DNA from: Bog-159 sp963738345
GTDB lineage: Bacteria > Acidobacteriota > Terriglobia > Bryobacterales > Bryobacteraceae
Assembly (NCBI GenBank): GCA_963738345.1
Contig: CAVTWI010000002.1
Coordinates: 2,914,001-2,978,000 of the forward strand
Reading direction: 5' to 3'
Length of the DNA: 64,000 bases
Below, in pieces: positions 49,196 through 57,741 of this stretch; position 1 is the stretch's first letter, and each line of letters starts with the position of its first letter. The notes under the pieces were generated by a model. It did no database searches, was not told where the DNA came from, and worked only from the letters and a program-made list of their open reading frames with translations. The translations under genes were made by a program, and so were the position numbers.

Positions 49196-50404
49196 TTACC
49201 AGCGCAGCTTCAAATCGGCTTCGAACTTCTCATCGGATCGCATCAACTCTTCCCAGGTAATAGTGCGGTTCCGATAAGCCGCGTTGCGGCCCAAAATCGC
49301 CGTCAGATTGCTCTCCACCGCCTGCTCCGCATTGTTCAACAACTTCCCTGTCTGGATGCTATCGACAAATGCCTTCACATTGTTGATAGCGCCTTGCCGG
49401 AAGGTATCGTCTTTTTCCGAACCCATCCAAGCCTTGTCGCCAGTGATGCGCACCAAGCCGCCGTAGTGCGAGTCCACCGAGCCGTTGATGCCGAAGCAGC
49501 GCACGCACAGATCGCTGAAGCTGTTGGTCAATTGGTTGGAACTGAAGTCTACCTGCACGCCGTTGGGATATTGGAAAGTCACCAGGAAATGATCGTAGGC
49601 GTCGCCCGTATTGAACTTCGTCCCGCTCCAATCCGTCCGTCCGCCAGTGCCGTGGGCCGCCACCGGATGCCCTTGCAGAAACCAGTTCGCCACGTCGATC
49701 ACGTGGATATTTTGTTCGACGATGATATCTCCGCCCAGCACGCGGTCCATATAGAAATTCATCATCCGCGCCTGCCCTGGATCCATTCCCGGCTTCGATT
49801 TGTCGGGCGCGGGACGTCCCGCATAATAGAACACCTGCGCGAACACCGGCTTACCGATATCTCCGCGATGCACGCGCGCCGCGGCCTCCTGAAATACGGG
49901 CTGCGAACGCGTCTGGAAATCCACCAGGAAACTGCGCCTGCCCTGCGCGCGTTTGCCGCTCTCGAGGATGCTGCGGCATCCCGGCACATCCACCGCGACT
50001 GGCTTGGCGACATACACATGTTTGCCTGCGTCCACCGCGGCACGCACCTGCTCCGGATGGAAATAGGGCGGCGTTTCCACGATCACTGCGTCCACCTTCG
50101 AATCGATGAGTTGTCGATAAGCATCGGGCCCGTAGTAAGTGCGTGCGGCATCCACCTTGAAGCTGGCTTGCGTGGAATCTAGCCGCTCACGGATAACATC
50201 GGCGAGGGCTACAATGTGCGCTCCGGCAAACTCCGGAAAGAAAGCGCCGATCCAATTGCCGCGGCCGCCACATCCGATCAGCCCCAATTCAACGGCGGAA
50301 TTGGCCTGCGTTCCGAATACGGTTTGCGGCTTCAGCAACAGCAGGCCGGCGGCTGCGGTCTTAACGAAATCGCGGCGCGGCGATTGCGCGGAATCTGGTT
50401 GCAT
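49196..50404 (-). CDS. Tat-exported Gfo/Idh/MocA family oxidoreductase
   Basis: 402 residues from the ATG at 50404, with GGAGG nine bases upstream. The twin-arginine signal reads SPRRDFVKTAAAGLLLLKP. The Rossmann motif is LGLIGCGGRGNWIGAFFPE (residues 41-59), followed by VVALADV-like and AVIVETPPYFH. HVYVAKPVAVDVPGCR near 132 holds the conserved Lys of the EKP motif, here AKP. The C-terminal half is the beta-sheet substrate domain (GGDIIVEQNIHVIDVANWFL). These proteins oxidise or rearrange sugars with tightly bound NAD, and Tat-exported forms are frequent in soil bacteria. It probably acts with the glycosidase downstream. Confidence 0.9.
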   Translation of the reverse strand: MQPDSAQSPRRDFVKTAAAGLLLLKPQTVFGTQANSAVELGLIGCGGRGNWIGAFFPEFAGAHIVALADVIRERLDSTQASFKVDAARTYYGPDAYRQLIDSKVDAVIVETPPYFHPEQVRAAVDAGKHVYVAKPVAVDVPGCRSILESGKRAQGRRSFLVDFQTRSQPVFQEAAARVHRGDIGKPVFAQVFYYAGRPAPDKSKPGMDPGQARMMNFYMDRVLGGDIIVEQNIHVIDVANWFLQGHPVAAHGTGGRTDWSGTKFNTGDAYDHFLVTFQYPNGVQVDFSSNQLTNSFSDLCVRCFGINGSVDSHYGGLVRITGDKAWMGSEKDDTFRQGAINNVKAFVDSIQTGKLLNNAEQAVESNLTAILGRNAAYRNRTITWEELMRSDEKFEADLKLRW

Positions 50405-50450
50405 GGGAATGCCTCCACGCGGTAGTTTAGCGCATGGCAATCCGGGCAAC

Positions 50451-50987
50451 CTACGAAGCTTGCTTGCCGGCGCGCGCAATGGCCTCGGAGATGGCTTGGC
50501 GCGCTTCGTCCGGTCCGGCCCATCGCAGACCCTTCACCCACTTGCCTTTTTCCAGATCCTTATAGTGTTGGAAAAAGTGGGCAATCTGCTCGCAAAGGAT
50601 CTCGGGAAAATCTTTGTACGAGACGACCTTCGAATAGAACGGATACAACGAGTCCACCGGCACTGCCAGGATTTTCTCGTCGAGCCCGTTCTCGTCCTCC
50701 ATCAGCAGCACGCCGACGGGCCGCGACCGGATGATCGCACCCGGAATCACCGGCGATTGCCCCACGACCATAGCGTCGCAAGGGTCGCCATCCGCCGACA
50801 GCGTATGCGGAATGAATCCATAATTGCCGGGATAGATCATGGAGGTGTGCAAAAACCGGTCCACGAACATGGCCCCCGATGCCTTGTCCATCTCGTATTT
50901 GACCGGATAGCCGCCTTGCGGGATTTCAATAATGACGTTAATGTCTTCTGGCGGATTCCGCCCGATGATGATTTTGGTGATGTCCAT
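50451..50987 (-). CDS. ppa: Inorganic pyrophosphatase (family I)
   Basis: 178 residues. It hydrolyses pyrophosphate to two phosphates in the cytoplasm. The metal-binding signature DGDPCDAMVV is at about residues 66-75, and VIIEIPQGGYPVKYEMDK (about 20-37) and YPGNYGFIPHTL precede it. The late KWVKGLRWAGPDEARQAISE is also typical. The start codon follows CATCAC leader sequence without a strong ribosome-binding site. The gene lies 47 bp upstream of the oxidoreductase gene on the same strand, but the two need not be cotranscribed. Confidence 0.95.
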   Translation of the reverse strand: MDITKIIIGRNPPEDINVIIEIPQGGYPVKYEMDKASGAMFVDRFLHTSMIYPGNYGFIPHTLSADGDPCDAMVVGQSPVIPGAIIRSRPVGVLLMEDENGLDEKILAVPVDSLYPFYSKVVSYKDFPEILCEQIAHFFQHYKDLEKGKWVKGLRWAGPDEARQAISEAIARAGKQAS

Positions 50988-51294
50988 GAGTGCGTCTTTC
51001 TAGCGTAAGCTACGCGTCGAGTCCGCCGCAAACATGGAACTTCGTCTTGTCAAGCCTCGATAGAAATGTCCCCATCCTTACCTCGATAGAAGTGTCCCTA
51101 TTTCGTTGGTCGCGCAGCGGCAGTAGGCGGTTGAAGGGGTGCAGGCGCAAGGGAGCGGCCCATATCTTTGCCGGCTAAATGGTGCCGCCCGATCTGGCGA
51201 TCGCAGCGATGATGCTGGTGACCTTGATCGCGGGCGCCCCCCCAGGGGCTGGCTTATATGATGCTGCTCGGTGCACTTCGCGCGCGCCGGGCGG
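50988..51294. other. Intergenic region with a possible insertion-sequence end
   Basis: Two near-identical 18-mers, CCTCGATAGAAATGTCCC (51055-51072) and CCTCGATAGAAGTGTCCC (51081-51098), lie 26 bases apart in the same orientation. Paired short repeats with a TGTCCC core are seen at ends of some IS21-type elements. No transposase gene remains here, although a short open stretch (PPDLAIAAMMLVTLIAGAP, from 51182) looks protein-like. I see nothing else in this interval. Confidence 0.4.
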
Positions 51295-51744
51295 CTACGG
51301 CTTAGCCGGCGTAACGTCGGTCACGGGCAGATCCCAATGCGCCAGCAGAATCTCGAAGCGGCGCTGCTCCTCGCGCTTATAAGTGTCCTGGTCCGGCCAT
51401 AGCTGATGAATCAAGCGCTCTTCGTCGGGATTGGCCGTGGTCGCGAGCGCGGAGTTCTTGAACCGGATGGTGACGCGATAATCCCAGCGCGCATCTTCCG
51501 TCATGTGGTTGGCGGGTTGCTCGATCTTTACCGAAGTCATACGCCCGCTCTCCACGATCTTCCGCAACAGAGGATAGTGGTTCTTCAGGAACAGTTGTAG
51601 AAACTCTTGCTGATGCCCCCATTGCACTTTGTAATAATATTCCACCGCGTAGGGTTGGTCGGGCGCGCCTTGCGACGGGGCGCCCTGCGCAAACACCGCT
51701 TGCGCCGCGATCGATAGCGCCAGCGCCAACAATATCTTCTTCAT
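51295..51744 (-). CDS. Secreted hypothetical protein
   Basis: 149 residues from the ATG at 51744, with GGAGG five bases upstream; the frame opens to 51807 without support. The signal peptide (KKILLALALSIAAQAVFAQ) precedes YAVEYYYKVQWGHQQEFLQL, YPLLRKIVESGRM and DYRVTIRFKNSAL. The mature part of about 130 residues looks like an alpha/beta ferredoxin-like or dimeric alpha-beta barrel fold, but I do not recognise the family with certainty. It is divergent from the beta-lactamase-like gene at 51831, with an 86-base shared upstream region. Periplasmic location is likely. Confidence 0.7.
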   Translation of the reverse strand: MKKILLALALSIAAQAVFAQGAPSQGAPDQPYAVEYYYKVQWGHQQEFLQLFLKNHYPLLRKIVESGRMTSVKIEQPANHMTEDARWDYRVTIRFKNSALATTANPDEERLIHQLWPDQDTYKREEQRRFEILLAHWDLPVTDVTPAKP

Positions 51745-51830
51745 GCATCCTCCGTTTCGAGACCTGAATTTTAGCAGAATGCGGCGCGCCGCATTGCATT
51801 TCCGCATGCCCCTCGGATAAGCTGAGAGCC

Positions 51831-53057
51831 GTGCGAACCCTTTATTTTTGCCTTCTTGCCGCCTGCTGCATAGCTCCGCAGGCGTCGGCCCAGCAGGCCC
51901 ATGCTGCGGGTGTAAATCAAACCATCGTCGCTCATATCCCCGAGCGGATGAAGCACTTCATCGACGACCAGACTGTGGCAGGCGCCGTCACATTGGTGGC
52001 CCACGGCAATGACATCGTGGAATTCGATGCACTGGGTATGTCGAACATCGAAGACCGCCGGGCCATGCAAAAGGACTCCATCTTTCAGATTATGTCGATG
52101 ACCAAGCCAGTCACCGCCATCGGCATTATGATGCTCGCCGAGGAAGGCAAACTGGCATTGCGCGATGCGGTAGAGGAATACTTACCGGAATTTCGCAACC
52201 AACGAGTGACTACGAATGTAGGTCCGGATGCTTCCCGCCTCGGCATACCCGACCATCCCGTTACCATTCGCGATCTGCTGACGCACACCGCCGGCATTCA
52301 GGATTTCCCGCCCGCCGCAATTCACGACTATCCGCAATTGATGAACGTACCGCTTGCCGAAGTGGTCCGCCAACTGGCTATGCAGCCGCTTCTGTTTCAG
52401 CCCGGCACCAAATGGAGTTACAGTAGCCCGGGCATCGAGATTTTGGGCCGGATCATCGAAGTCTGCTCCGGACAGAAGTATGAGGACTTCATCGCATCCC
52501 GCATCCTGCAGCCGTTGGGGATGAAGGATTCATTCTTCTTCCCGCCCGCCGATAAGATCGCGCGCATCGCCATGGTGTATGTGCAGCGCGATGGCAAACT
52601 GGTGCGCGCACCCAAAACCATTCTCGCGGGCGATCCGGCCAGGTATCGCAGCGGCGCAGTCTTCTCCGCGCCTGGATGGGGCTTGTATTCGACCGCCGAA
52701 GACCTGCTGCATCTTTACCGCATGATGCTGAACGGCGGTGTGTACGATGGCCGCCGCTATCTGTCGCCGTTCTCCGTCCACCTGATGACCGAGCCCCACA
52801 CCACCGGCATTAACCCCGTCGGTTGGATGCGCGGCGCCGATTATGGGCTGGCTTGGGAGGTGGTTACGGATCCGCTGGGCGAGTTGGCCGGACATACAAA
52901 AGGAACCTACGGCCACGGCGGAGCGTTCGGCACGCAAGGCTGGATCGATCCCACCAACGAACTGATTTCCATCATGCTGATCCAGAGGGCCGACGGCGGC
53001 AGCGACAGCATGCGCAACGCCTTTCTGAATATGGCCGAATCGGCCGTTGGCAAGTAG
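51831..53057 (+). CDS. Secreted beta-lactamase-family serine hydrolase
   Basis: 408 residues from a GTG with a signal peptide (RTLYFCLLAACCIAPQASA). The active-site motifs of the class C/esterase group are present: IFQIMSMTKPVTA with the SxxK nucleophile (about residue 87), KWSYSSPGIE (Tyr of YxN/S) and GTYGHGGAFGTQGWIDP near the C-terminus (HxG). TIRDLLTHTAGI and GLYSTAEDLLHLYRMML are also typical. It is a close paralogue of the frameshifted gene at 28079-29312. Likely substrates are esters or D-amino-acid peptides outside the cytoplasm; antibiotic hydrolysis is not implied. Confidence 0.92.
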   Translation: MRTLYFCLLAACCIAPQASAQQAHAAGVNQTIVAHIPERMKHFIDDQTVAGAVTLVAHGNDIVEFDALGMSNIEDRRAMQKDSIFQIMSMTKPVTAIGIMMLAEEGKLALRDAVEEYLPEFRNQRVTTNVGPDASRLGIPDHPVTIRDLLTHTAGIQDFPPAAIHDYPQLMNVPLAEVVRQLAMQPLLFQPGTKWSYSSPGIEILGRIIEVCSGQKYEDFIASRILQPLGMKDSFFFPPADKIARIAMVYVQRDGKLVRAPKTILAGDPARYRSGAVFSAPGWGLYSTAEDLLHLYRMMLNGGVYDGRRYLSPFSVHLMTEPHTTGINPVGWMRGADYGLAWEVVTDPLGELAGHTKGTYGHGGAFGTQGWIDPTNELISIMLIQRADGGSDSMRNAFLNMAESAVGK

Positions 53058-53058
53058 A

Positions 53059-54231
53059 CTAGTAAGGCGAAGTCTTGCCGGCAGGCGCCCAGTCGTGGCC
53101 GTCAAACTGAATCAGGAATAATTGTTTGATAGGTTGGTAATCCGTGGGACTGGTAGTCACACGAATGCCGGGGCGAAGCATGCCCAGTTCCACGTCAAGG
53201 CTGGCGGCCTGTTTCATTACGTTCGCGCGACTCAAATCATGGCCGCACTTCTTCAGCACCTCGACGGTCGCTTCCGCCACTTCATAGCCGTAAACATAGT
53301 TGGCGTCGCGCAGGTCAGCGTCGGGATTGTATTTCTTCATCCAGGCAAGAAAAGCCTCGACCGCCGGATCCTGTTGCGACCGTTCCCGAAGCCACGACTT
53401 CGACCGCGCATTGCTGATGACTCCTGCGGCCTTCTTCAGTCCCGCCGGTTCGAGAAACGCAGCCACCGAAAGAGACGCATTCGGAATGAATTGCAAAGGA
53501 TGCCAATCGAGATCGTAGGCTTGGCGAATGGCGCGCGCCGCAAGCCTTCCCACAGCCAGGTTCAGGAACACGTCTGCGCCCGAACTCTTCAGCTCCGCCA
53601 CGCGGGCGTCCACTCCGGCGGGGTCGGCATAGTCGAAAGCGGACGCCTTCAAAATCATGGTCCGCGCCTTTTCTCCAAGGCCCTCGCGGATGCCGGAAAG
53701 CCACTCGTCGCCCGATGGATCGCGCGCATACAGAATCGCGATCTTAGCGCCGGGCTTGTTGCGCAAAATGTATTTGGCATAGGCCATGCCTTCCGCGCGC
53801 CGGGTGGGCTGAAAGCCCATGGTCCACGGGAAATGCGCGGGATCGTCAAACTGCGATTCGGTTGCCGCAACGAATAGCTGCGGAACTTTCTGATCGTTCA
53901 TGTAGGCGCGGATCGCCAGATTGGCAGCGCTGCCCCAGATTCCGCTGGTGAGTAGCACCTGCTCCTGTCCCACCAACTGATGCGCCTGGGTTACGGCGCG
54001 GGCCGTATCGGAGCCGGAATCGAGACTGATGAACTTGACCTTCTGCCCGTTGATTCCGCCCTGGTCGTTGATCATCTCGAAATAAGCAGCCTCGGCGCGG
54101 CCACTGGCTCCGTATTCCGCAAACGCTCCGGTATACGGCATGATATTGCCGATCTTGATCTCGGCTGCCGGCAATGGAAGCCTCACCAGCAGCAGGAACG
54201 CAATTGCCGTCTTGCTTCCGCCAAGTCTCAT
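53059..54231 (-). CDS. ABC-type branched-chain amino-acid-like substrate-binding protein
   Basis: 390 residues with a signal peptide (RLGGSKTAIAFLLLVRLPLPAAE, broken at residue 12). The type I periplasmic binding fold is clear: IKIGNIMPYTGAFAEYGASG, YFEMINDQGGINGQKVKFI and LDSGSDTARAVTQAHQLVGQE (each a separate segment), then KIAILYARDPSGDEWLSG. These match Leu/Ile/Val-binding proteins. No permease or ATPase gene is nearby, so the partner transporter is elsewhere or the protein serves as a sensor. Its ATG overlaps the stop of the coiled-coil gene (ATGA). The ligand is unknown. Confidence 0.9.
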   Translation of the reverse strand: MRLGGSKTAIAFLLLVRLPLPAAEIKIGNIMPYTGAFAEYGASGRAEAAYFEMINDQGGINGQKVKFISLDSGSDTARAVTQAHQLVGQEQVLLTSGIWGSAANLAIRAYMNDQKVPQLFVAATESQFDDPAHFPWTMGFQPTRRAEGMAYAKYILRNKPGAKIAILYARDPSGDEWLSGIREGLGEKARTMILKASAFDYADPAGVDARVAELKSSGADVFLNLAVGRLAARAIRQAYDLDWHPLQFIPNASLSVAAFLEPAGLKKAAGVISNARSKSWLRERSQQDPAVEAFLAWMKKYNPDADLRDANYVYGYEVAEATVEVLKKCGHDLSRANVMKQAASLDVELGMLRPGIRVTTSPTDYQPIKQLFLIQFDGHDWAPAGKTSPY

Positions 54232-54752
54232 CGCGCCGCACTCTCAAGCTGGCGCTCCAGTCCGTCCAGCTTGTCGTTCAACTCGGTGAGCGCCGCCTGT
54301 TCAGTGATCAGCGCATTGTTCAGCTCGCTCTCTCGCGCGCGCAATTGCTGATCCGGCCCGTTTCCCGCGATCATCTTCAAGCCCGACCGCATATCCTCCA
54401 ATTGCGAACGGCGGGACGCATCGGACTCGGCCGAAATATCCTGCTCAATCTTGGCCAGCCGTTCATTAGCGGAATTCTGGCGCGCAGTCTCCGTGGCGAT
54501 TTGCTTGCGCACTTCGTCCAACTGCTGTTGCACGCGCGACACGCGCTGTTCCTGAAACTGCGCGCGCTGCAGCAGCAGTTGCATGCGCGGTCCCAGCGAG
54601 ATGGATTTCTCCACCATCAGGCGCAATTGCCGCACCTCGGCCAGAAGCGCCTGCATGGTGGCAGCGTCGGAGCCGGAGCCTTGGGCCGCGGCAATGCCGG
54701 TGCAGCCCGCGGCCAGCGCCCACGCGGCTATGATTCTGAAAGTCTTGTACAT
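54228..54752 (-). CDS. Secreted coiled-coil protein
   Basis: 174 residues with a signal peptide (KTFRIIAAWALAAGCTGIAAA, broken at residue 12). The rest is one long heptad-rich helix: QALLAEVRQLRLMVEKSIS, QRAQFQEQRVSRVQQQLDEV and ESELNNALITEQAALTELND. Hydrophobic residues fall at a/d positions throughout. This resembles the coiled coils of exported adaptor proteins. The Cys in GCTG suggests a possible lipoprotein, but the lipobox is weak. It is cotranslated with the substrate-binding protein and may hold it at the membrane (inference). Confidence 0.75.
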   Translation of the reverse strand: MYKTFRIIAAWALAAGCTGIAAAQGSGSDAATMQALLAEVRQLRLMVEKSISLGPRMQLLLQRAQFQEQRVSRVQQQLDEVRKQIATETARQNSANERLAKIEQDISAESDASRRSQLEDMRSGLKMIAGNGPDQQLRARESELNNALITEQAALTELNDKLDGLERQLESAAR

Positions 54753-54791
54753 GGTAGTTTCCTATTGGCCAGTATAAAAGGCCGGCGCGCC

Positions 54792-56673
54792 TTACAAAAC
54801 TACGCGCTCGTCGCCTTCCCGCCGTGTGACTCTTTCGCGATCCAGATATTCCAGCAGTGGGATCGCATACTTGCGCGAAATTCCGGTCCAGTCCTTGAAG
54901 GTGCCGACGTTGAAACGCTCGGTCTTATGAGCGGCTAGCATGGTGCGCAGTCTCCCGACAGCAGCGCAATGGAAGACCAGATCGTCGCTCACGCGCACCA
55001 GCCGCTTTTCCCGCAGCAGTATTTGCAATAGCGAGCGCGCGCGCGCGGCTTCCACTCCCGATTTCGCCAGCACCTCCGGAAGCGCCGGCACTTCCAGGCC
55101 GGACTGCTCAAAAGCAGTTTCGATAGCCGCGCGGGCCTGCTCTTCGTCCTGCTTCAAAACCACTTTGTGACTGGCTAGCCGCACGTTCTCGCCTTCGACC
55201 ATGAGCAGTTTTTCCTGCGCCAATATGGCATCCACGAGGAAGGCGGGCGACTCGGGCAGTTCCCGGCCGCGCAGATCCTGTTTGGCGATCCCTGGCAGCA
55301 GCGGGTTCTTTTGATGAAATTCGCGCACCGCACGCAACAGTTTTTCGCGCATCGATTGGAACCAGGCGCGATCTCCAGAACCAGGCTTGCGGCTGAGTGA
55401 AGTACAGCAGCGGTCCGGCGGGATTTGCGGCTGGTATGGCCGCAATCTGGCGTTCCGTCAAACCGGTGCGCGCCACTAGTTCCGCCACACCCAGGCCGTA
55501 CTTCGATTCGCGCACCAGCAGCGCAATGCGTTCCCCAACCGGCGCATCCGCAAGCGTCGTCAAACGCTCCGCGAGGCGGTCGCCTTTCCGATACCTTCTC
55601 GCGCCCGTGTCGATCACCACTCCGCCGCCGATGGTCACTACAGGCGAAAACATGCGGATGATGAAGCGATCGCCCGGCAACAGCAGCGCCGGTTCCCGCA
55701 GCACGATGCGCGCCCAAGTTCGCTGACCCGGTTGCAGCGACGCCGCGCCATCCAGCAGGCGCACCTGCGCTTCGATCTCCGCGGTACCCGCATGGAAATG
55801 GACAGGCGCACGATGCTTCAACGGCTTTGCCGACGGCAGCAGATCGAGCGAACAATCCACTTGCGTAACGGCGCGGAAAATCCCCGGCGGCGCCAGCACC
55901 ATGCCGCGCTCCAGTTCGCCAGGTTCGATATCCGCCAGATTCAAGGCGGTGCGCTGTCCCGCCAAGGCCTGGCCCGAGGATGCGCCATAAACTTGCACGC
56001 CGCGTACGCGCAGCCGGCGCCCTGCCGGATACAGTTCCACTTCCTGTTCCTTATTCACCGCGCCAGAAATCAGAGTTCCGGTGACCACTGTGCCGAAGCC
56101 CTTCACGGTGAAGGCACGGTCCAGCGGCAAGCGAAAATGACCGGCCGCACTTTTCTCCGCTACCGTGGCGGCGCACCGCTGTAGCTCATTGCGCAGATCC
56201 GGCAGTCCTGCGCCAGTGACCGAACTCACCGCCACGATCGGCGCGCCCTCGAGGAACGAACCGGCGACAAACTCTTCCACTTCCAGTCGGACCAACTCCA
56301 GAATATCCGGGTCCACGGCGTCCGCCTTGGTCAATGCGATGACACCCTGCCGAATTCCCAGCAGCCGGCAGATATCGAAGTGCTCGCGGGTCTGCGGCTT
56401 GATAGATTCGTCGGCCGCGATGACGAACAACACCAGATCGATGCCGCCAACACCTGCCAACATGTTCTTGATGAAGCGCTCGTGGCCGGGCACGTCCACA
56501 AAGCCCAACCGCAGTTCCGGCGTCAATTGCAGGTGTGCAAAACCAATGTCGATGGTGATGCCGCGGCGCTTCTCTTCCTCTAGGCGGTCGGCGTCGATGC
56601 CGGTGAGGGCCTTTACCAGTGCGGTCTTGCCGTGGTCGATGTGGCCGGCCGTGCCGACGATGATGTTCTTCAT
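54792..56673 (-). pseudogene. selB: Selenocysteine-specific elongation factor SelB, split by a frameshift
   Basis: Two frames together give about 627 codons, the normal size of SelB. The first has the GTPase motifs GTAGHIDHGKTALVKAL (G1), GITIDIGFAHL, DVPGHERFIKNML (G3) and LTKADAVD (G4), then the EF-Tu-like domains 2-4 (AFTVKGFGTVVTGTL). It is lost after FTQPQAWFW. The second continues DRAWFQSMREKLLRAVREFH with the winged-helix repeats that bind the SECIS hairpin (VRVSDDLVFHCAAV, TFKDWTGISRKYAIPLLEYL). Dropping one base near 55390 unites them. SelB delivers Sec-tRNA to UGA codons. No selA, selD or tRNA-Sec is present here. A consensus error seems at least as likely as a dead gene. Confidence 0.88.
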
Positions 56674-56723
56674 CCGATGAAGTTCATCGTACTACCGGTC
56701 GGGCGGTTCACAACGAGCGCTCG

Positions 56724-57740
56724 TTAAGCGGGCAATTCCGAGGCAGGCGGGAAGCCGTGCTGTTCGCGCCCCACATCACCATCGTATTTCTTGGTGGTCT
56801 TAAATAGTTCCCAACGGCCGTCGGACGCATCGGGCCGGCATCGATCGCGCAACTGCTGCATATGCTCGGCCTTGAGCGCCTCGAAGCCGCGCGCGATCTC
56901 GAGGTTCTGCTCGAGCACGCCCATGGATTCCATGCCGCTGATGGTGGTCGCGACCGGGAGGGTCATCGCGTAGGAAAGCGCCTCAGCGGCCGTGACTGCA
57001 CCGTGCCGCACCATCTCGCCGCTACCGCCCATACTCTTCATCCCCAACGGAGCGATGCCGCGCCGTACGAGTTCCGGCAGCACTTGTTTTTCGAAACTGC
57101 GGAAGTTGGCATCGAAGCAATTGAGCGGCATCTGCACGGTATCGAAAGGAAACTCGTGCGACAGCATTTTCAAGTGAATGGCCGGGTCTTTGTGGCCGGT
57201 GAAACCGACGAAGCGAACCTTGCCATCCTTCTTAGCCTGTACCAGCGCCTCGGCCGCGCCGTTGGGGCGGAAGATCAGATCCGGATCGTTGTCATAAATC
57301 ACCTCGTGGATCTGCCAGACATCCAGGTGGTCCGTCTGCAAACGAGTGAGAGACTGTTCCAGCATCTTCATGGCCGTCTGCTTGTCGCGCCCGTGCGTGC
57401 AGACTTTCGTCATCAGTACGGCACGGTCGCGTTTTCCCTTTAACGCCGTGCCCAGCCACTCCTCGCTGCGTCCGTCATGATAGTCCCAGGCGTTATCGAA
57501 GAAGTTGATGCCCGCATCCAGGGCGGCCGCAACGATACGGCAGGCTTCGTCGCGATCTTCCGCGGAACCCAAGTGATAACCGCCCAGGCCGATGATAGAT
57601 ACCTGAAGACCCGTGCGGCCAAGAGGTCTTTGGGGAATCTCTCCACCGGTGCGGGCCTGCCCGGCCAGAACGGACGAGGCCGTGATTCCGGCTGCCGATA
57701 CTCCTAAGAATTTACGACGGCTGGGTTGGTGGATCATCAT
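56724..57740 (-). CDS. Tat-exported aldo/keto reductase
   Basis: 338 residues; the second Met (57737) is an equally good start. The twin-arginine signal reads SRRKFLGVSAAGITASSVLA. The barrel shows RPLGRTGLQVSIIGLGGYH, NFFDNAWDYHDGRSEEW (Asp and Tyr of the tetrad), LMTKVCTHGRDKQ (Lys), HLDVWQIHEV (His) and VRFVGFTGHKDP. GMESMGVLEQNLEI marks the cofactor end. The family reduces aldehydes and ketones with NAD(P)H. Export with a cofactor would require Tat. It lies one base after the stop of the next gene upstream, a close paralogue. Confidence 0.9.
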   Translation of the reverse strand: MMIHQPSRRKFLGVSAAGITASSVLAGQARTGGEIPQRPLGRTGLQVSIIGLGGYHLGSAEDRDEACRIVAAALDAGINFFDNAWDYHDGRSEEWLGTALKGKRDRAVLMTKVCTHGRDKQTAMKMLEQSLTRLQTDHLDVWQIHEVIYDNDPDLIFRPNGAAEALVQAKKDGKVRFVGFTGHKDPAIHLKMLSHEFPFDTVQMPLNCFDANFRSFEKQVLPELVRRGIAPLGMKSMGGSGEMVRHGAVTAAEALSYAMTLPVATTISGMESMGVLEQNLEIARGFEALKAEHMQQLRDRCRPDASDGRWELFKTTKKYDGDVGREQHGFPPASELPA

Positions 57741-57741
57741 T

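Noticed and set aside
51179..51382. 67-codon frame with a hydrophobic start near the IS-like repeats
   Set aside because: It runs under the convergent secreted-protein gene and has no ribosome-binding site or family match.
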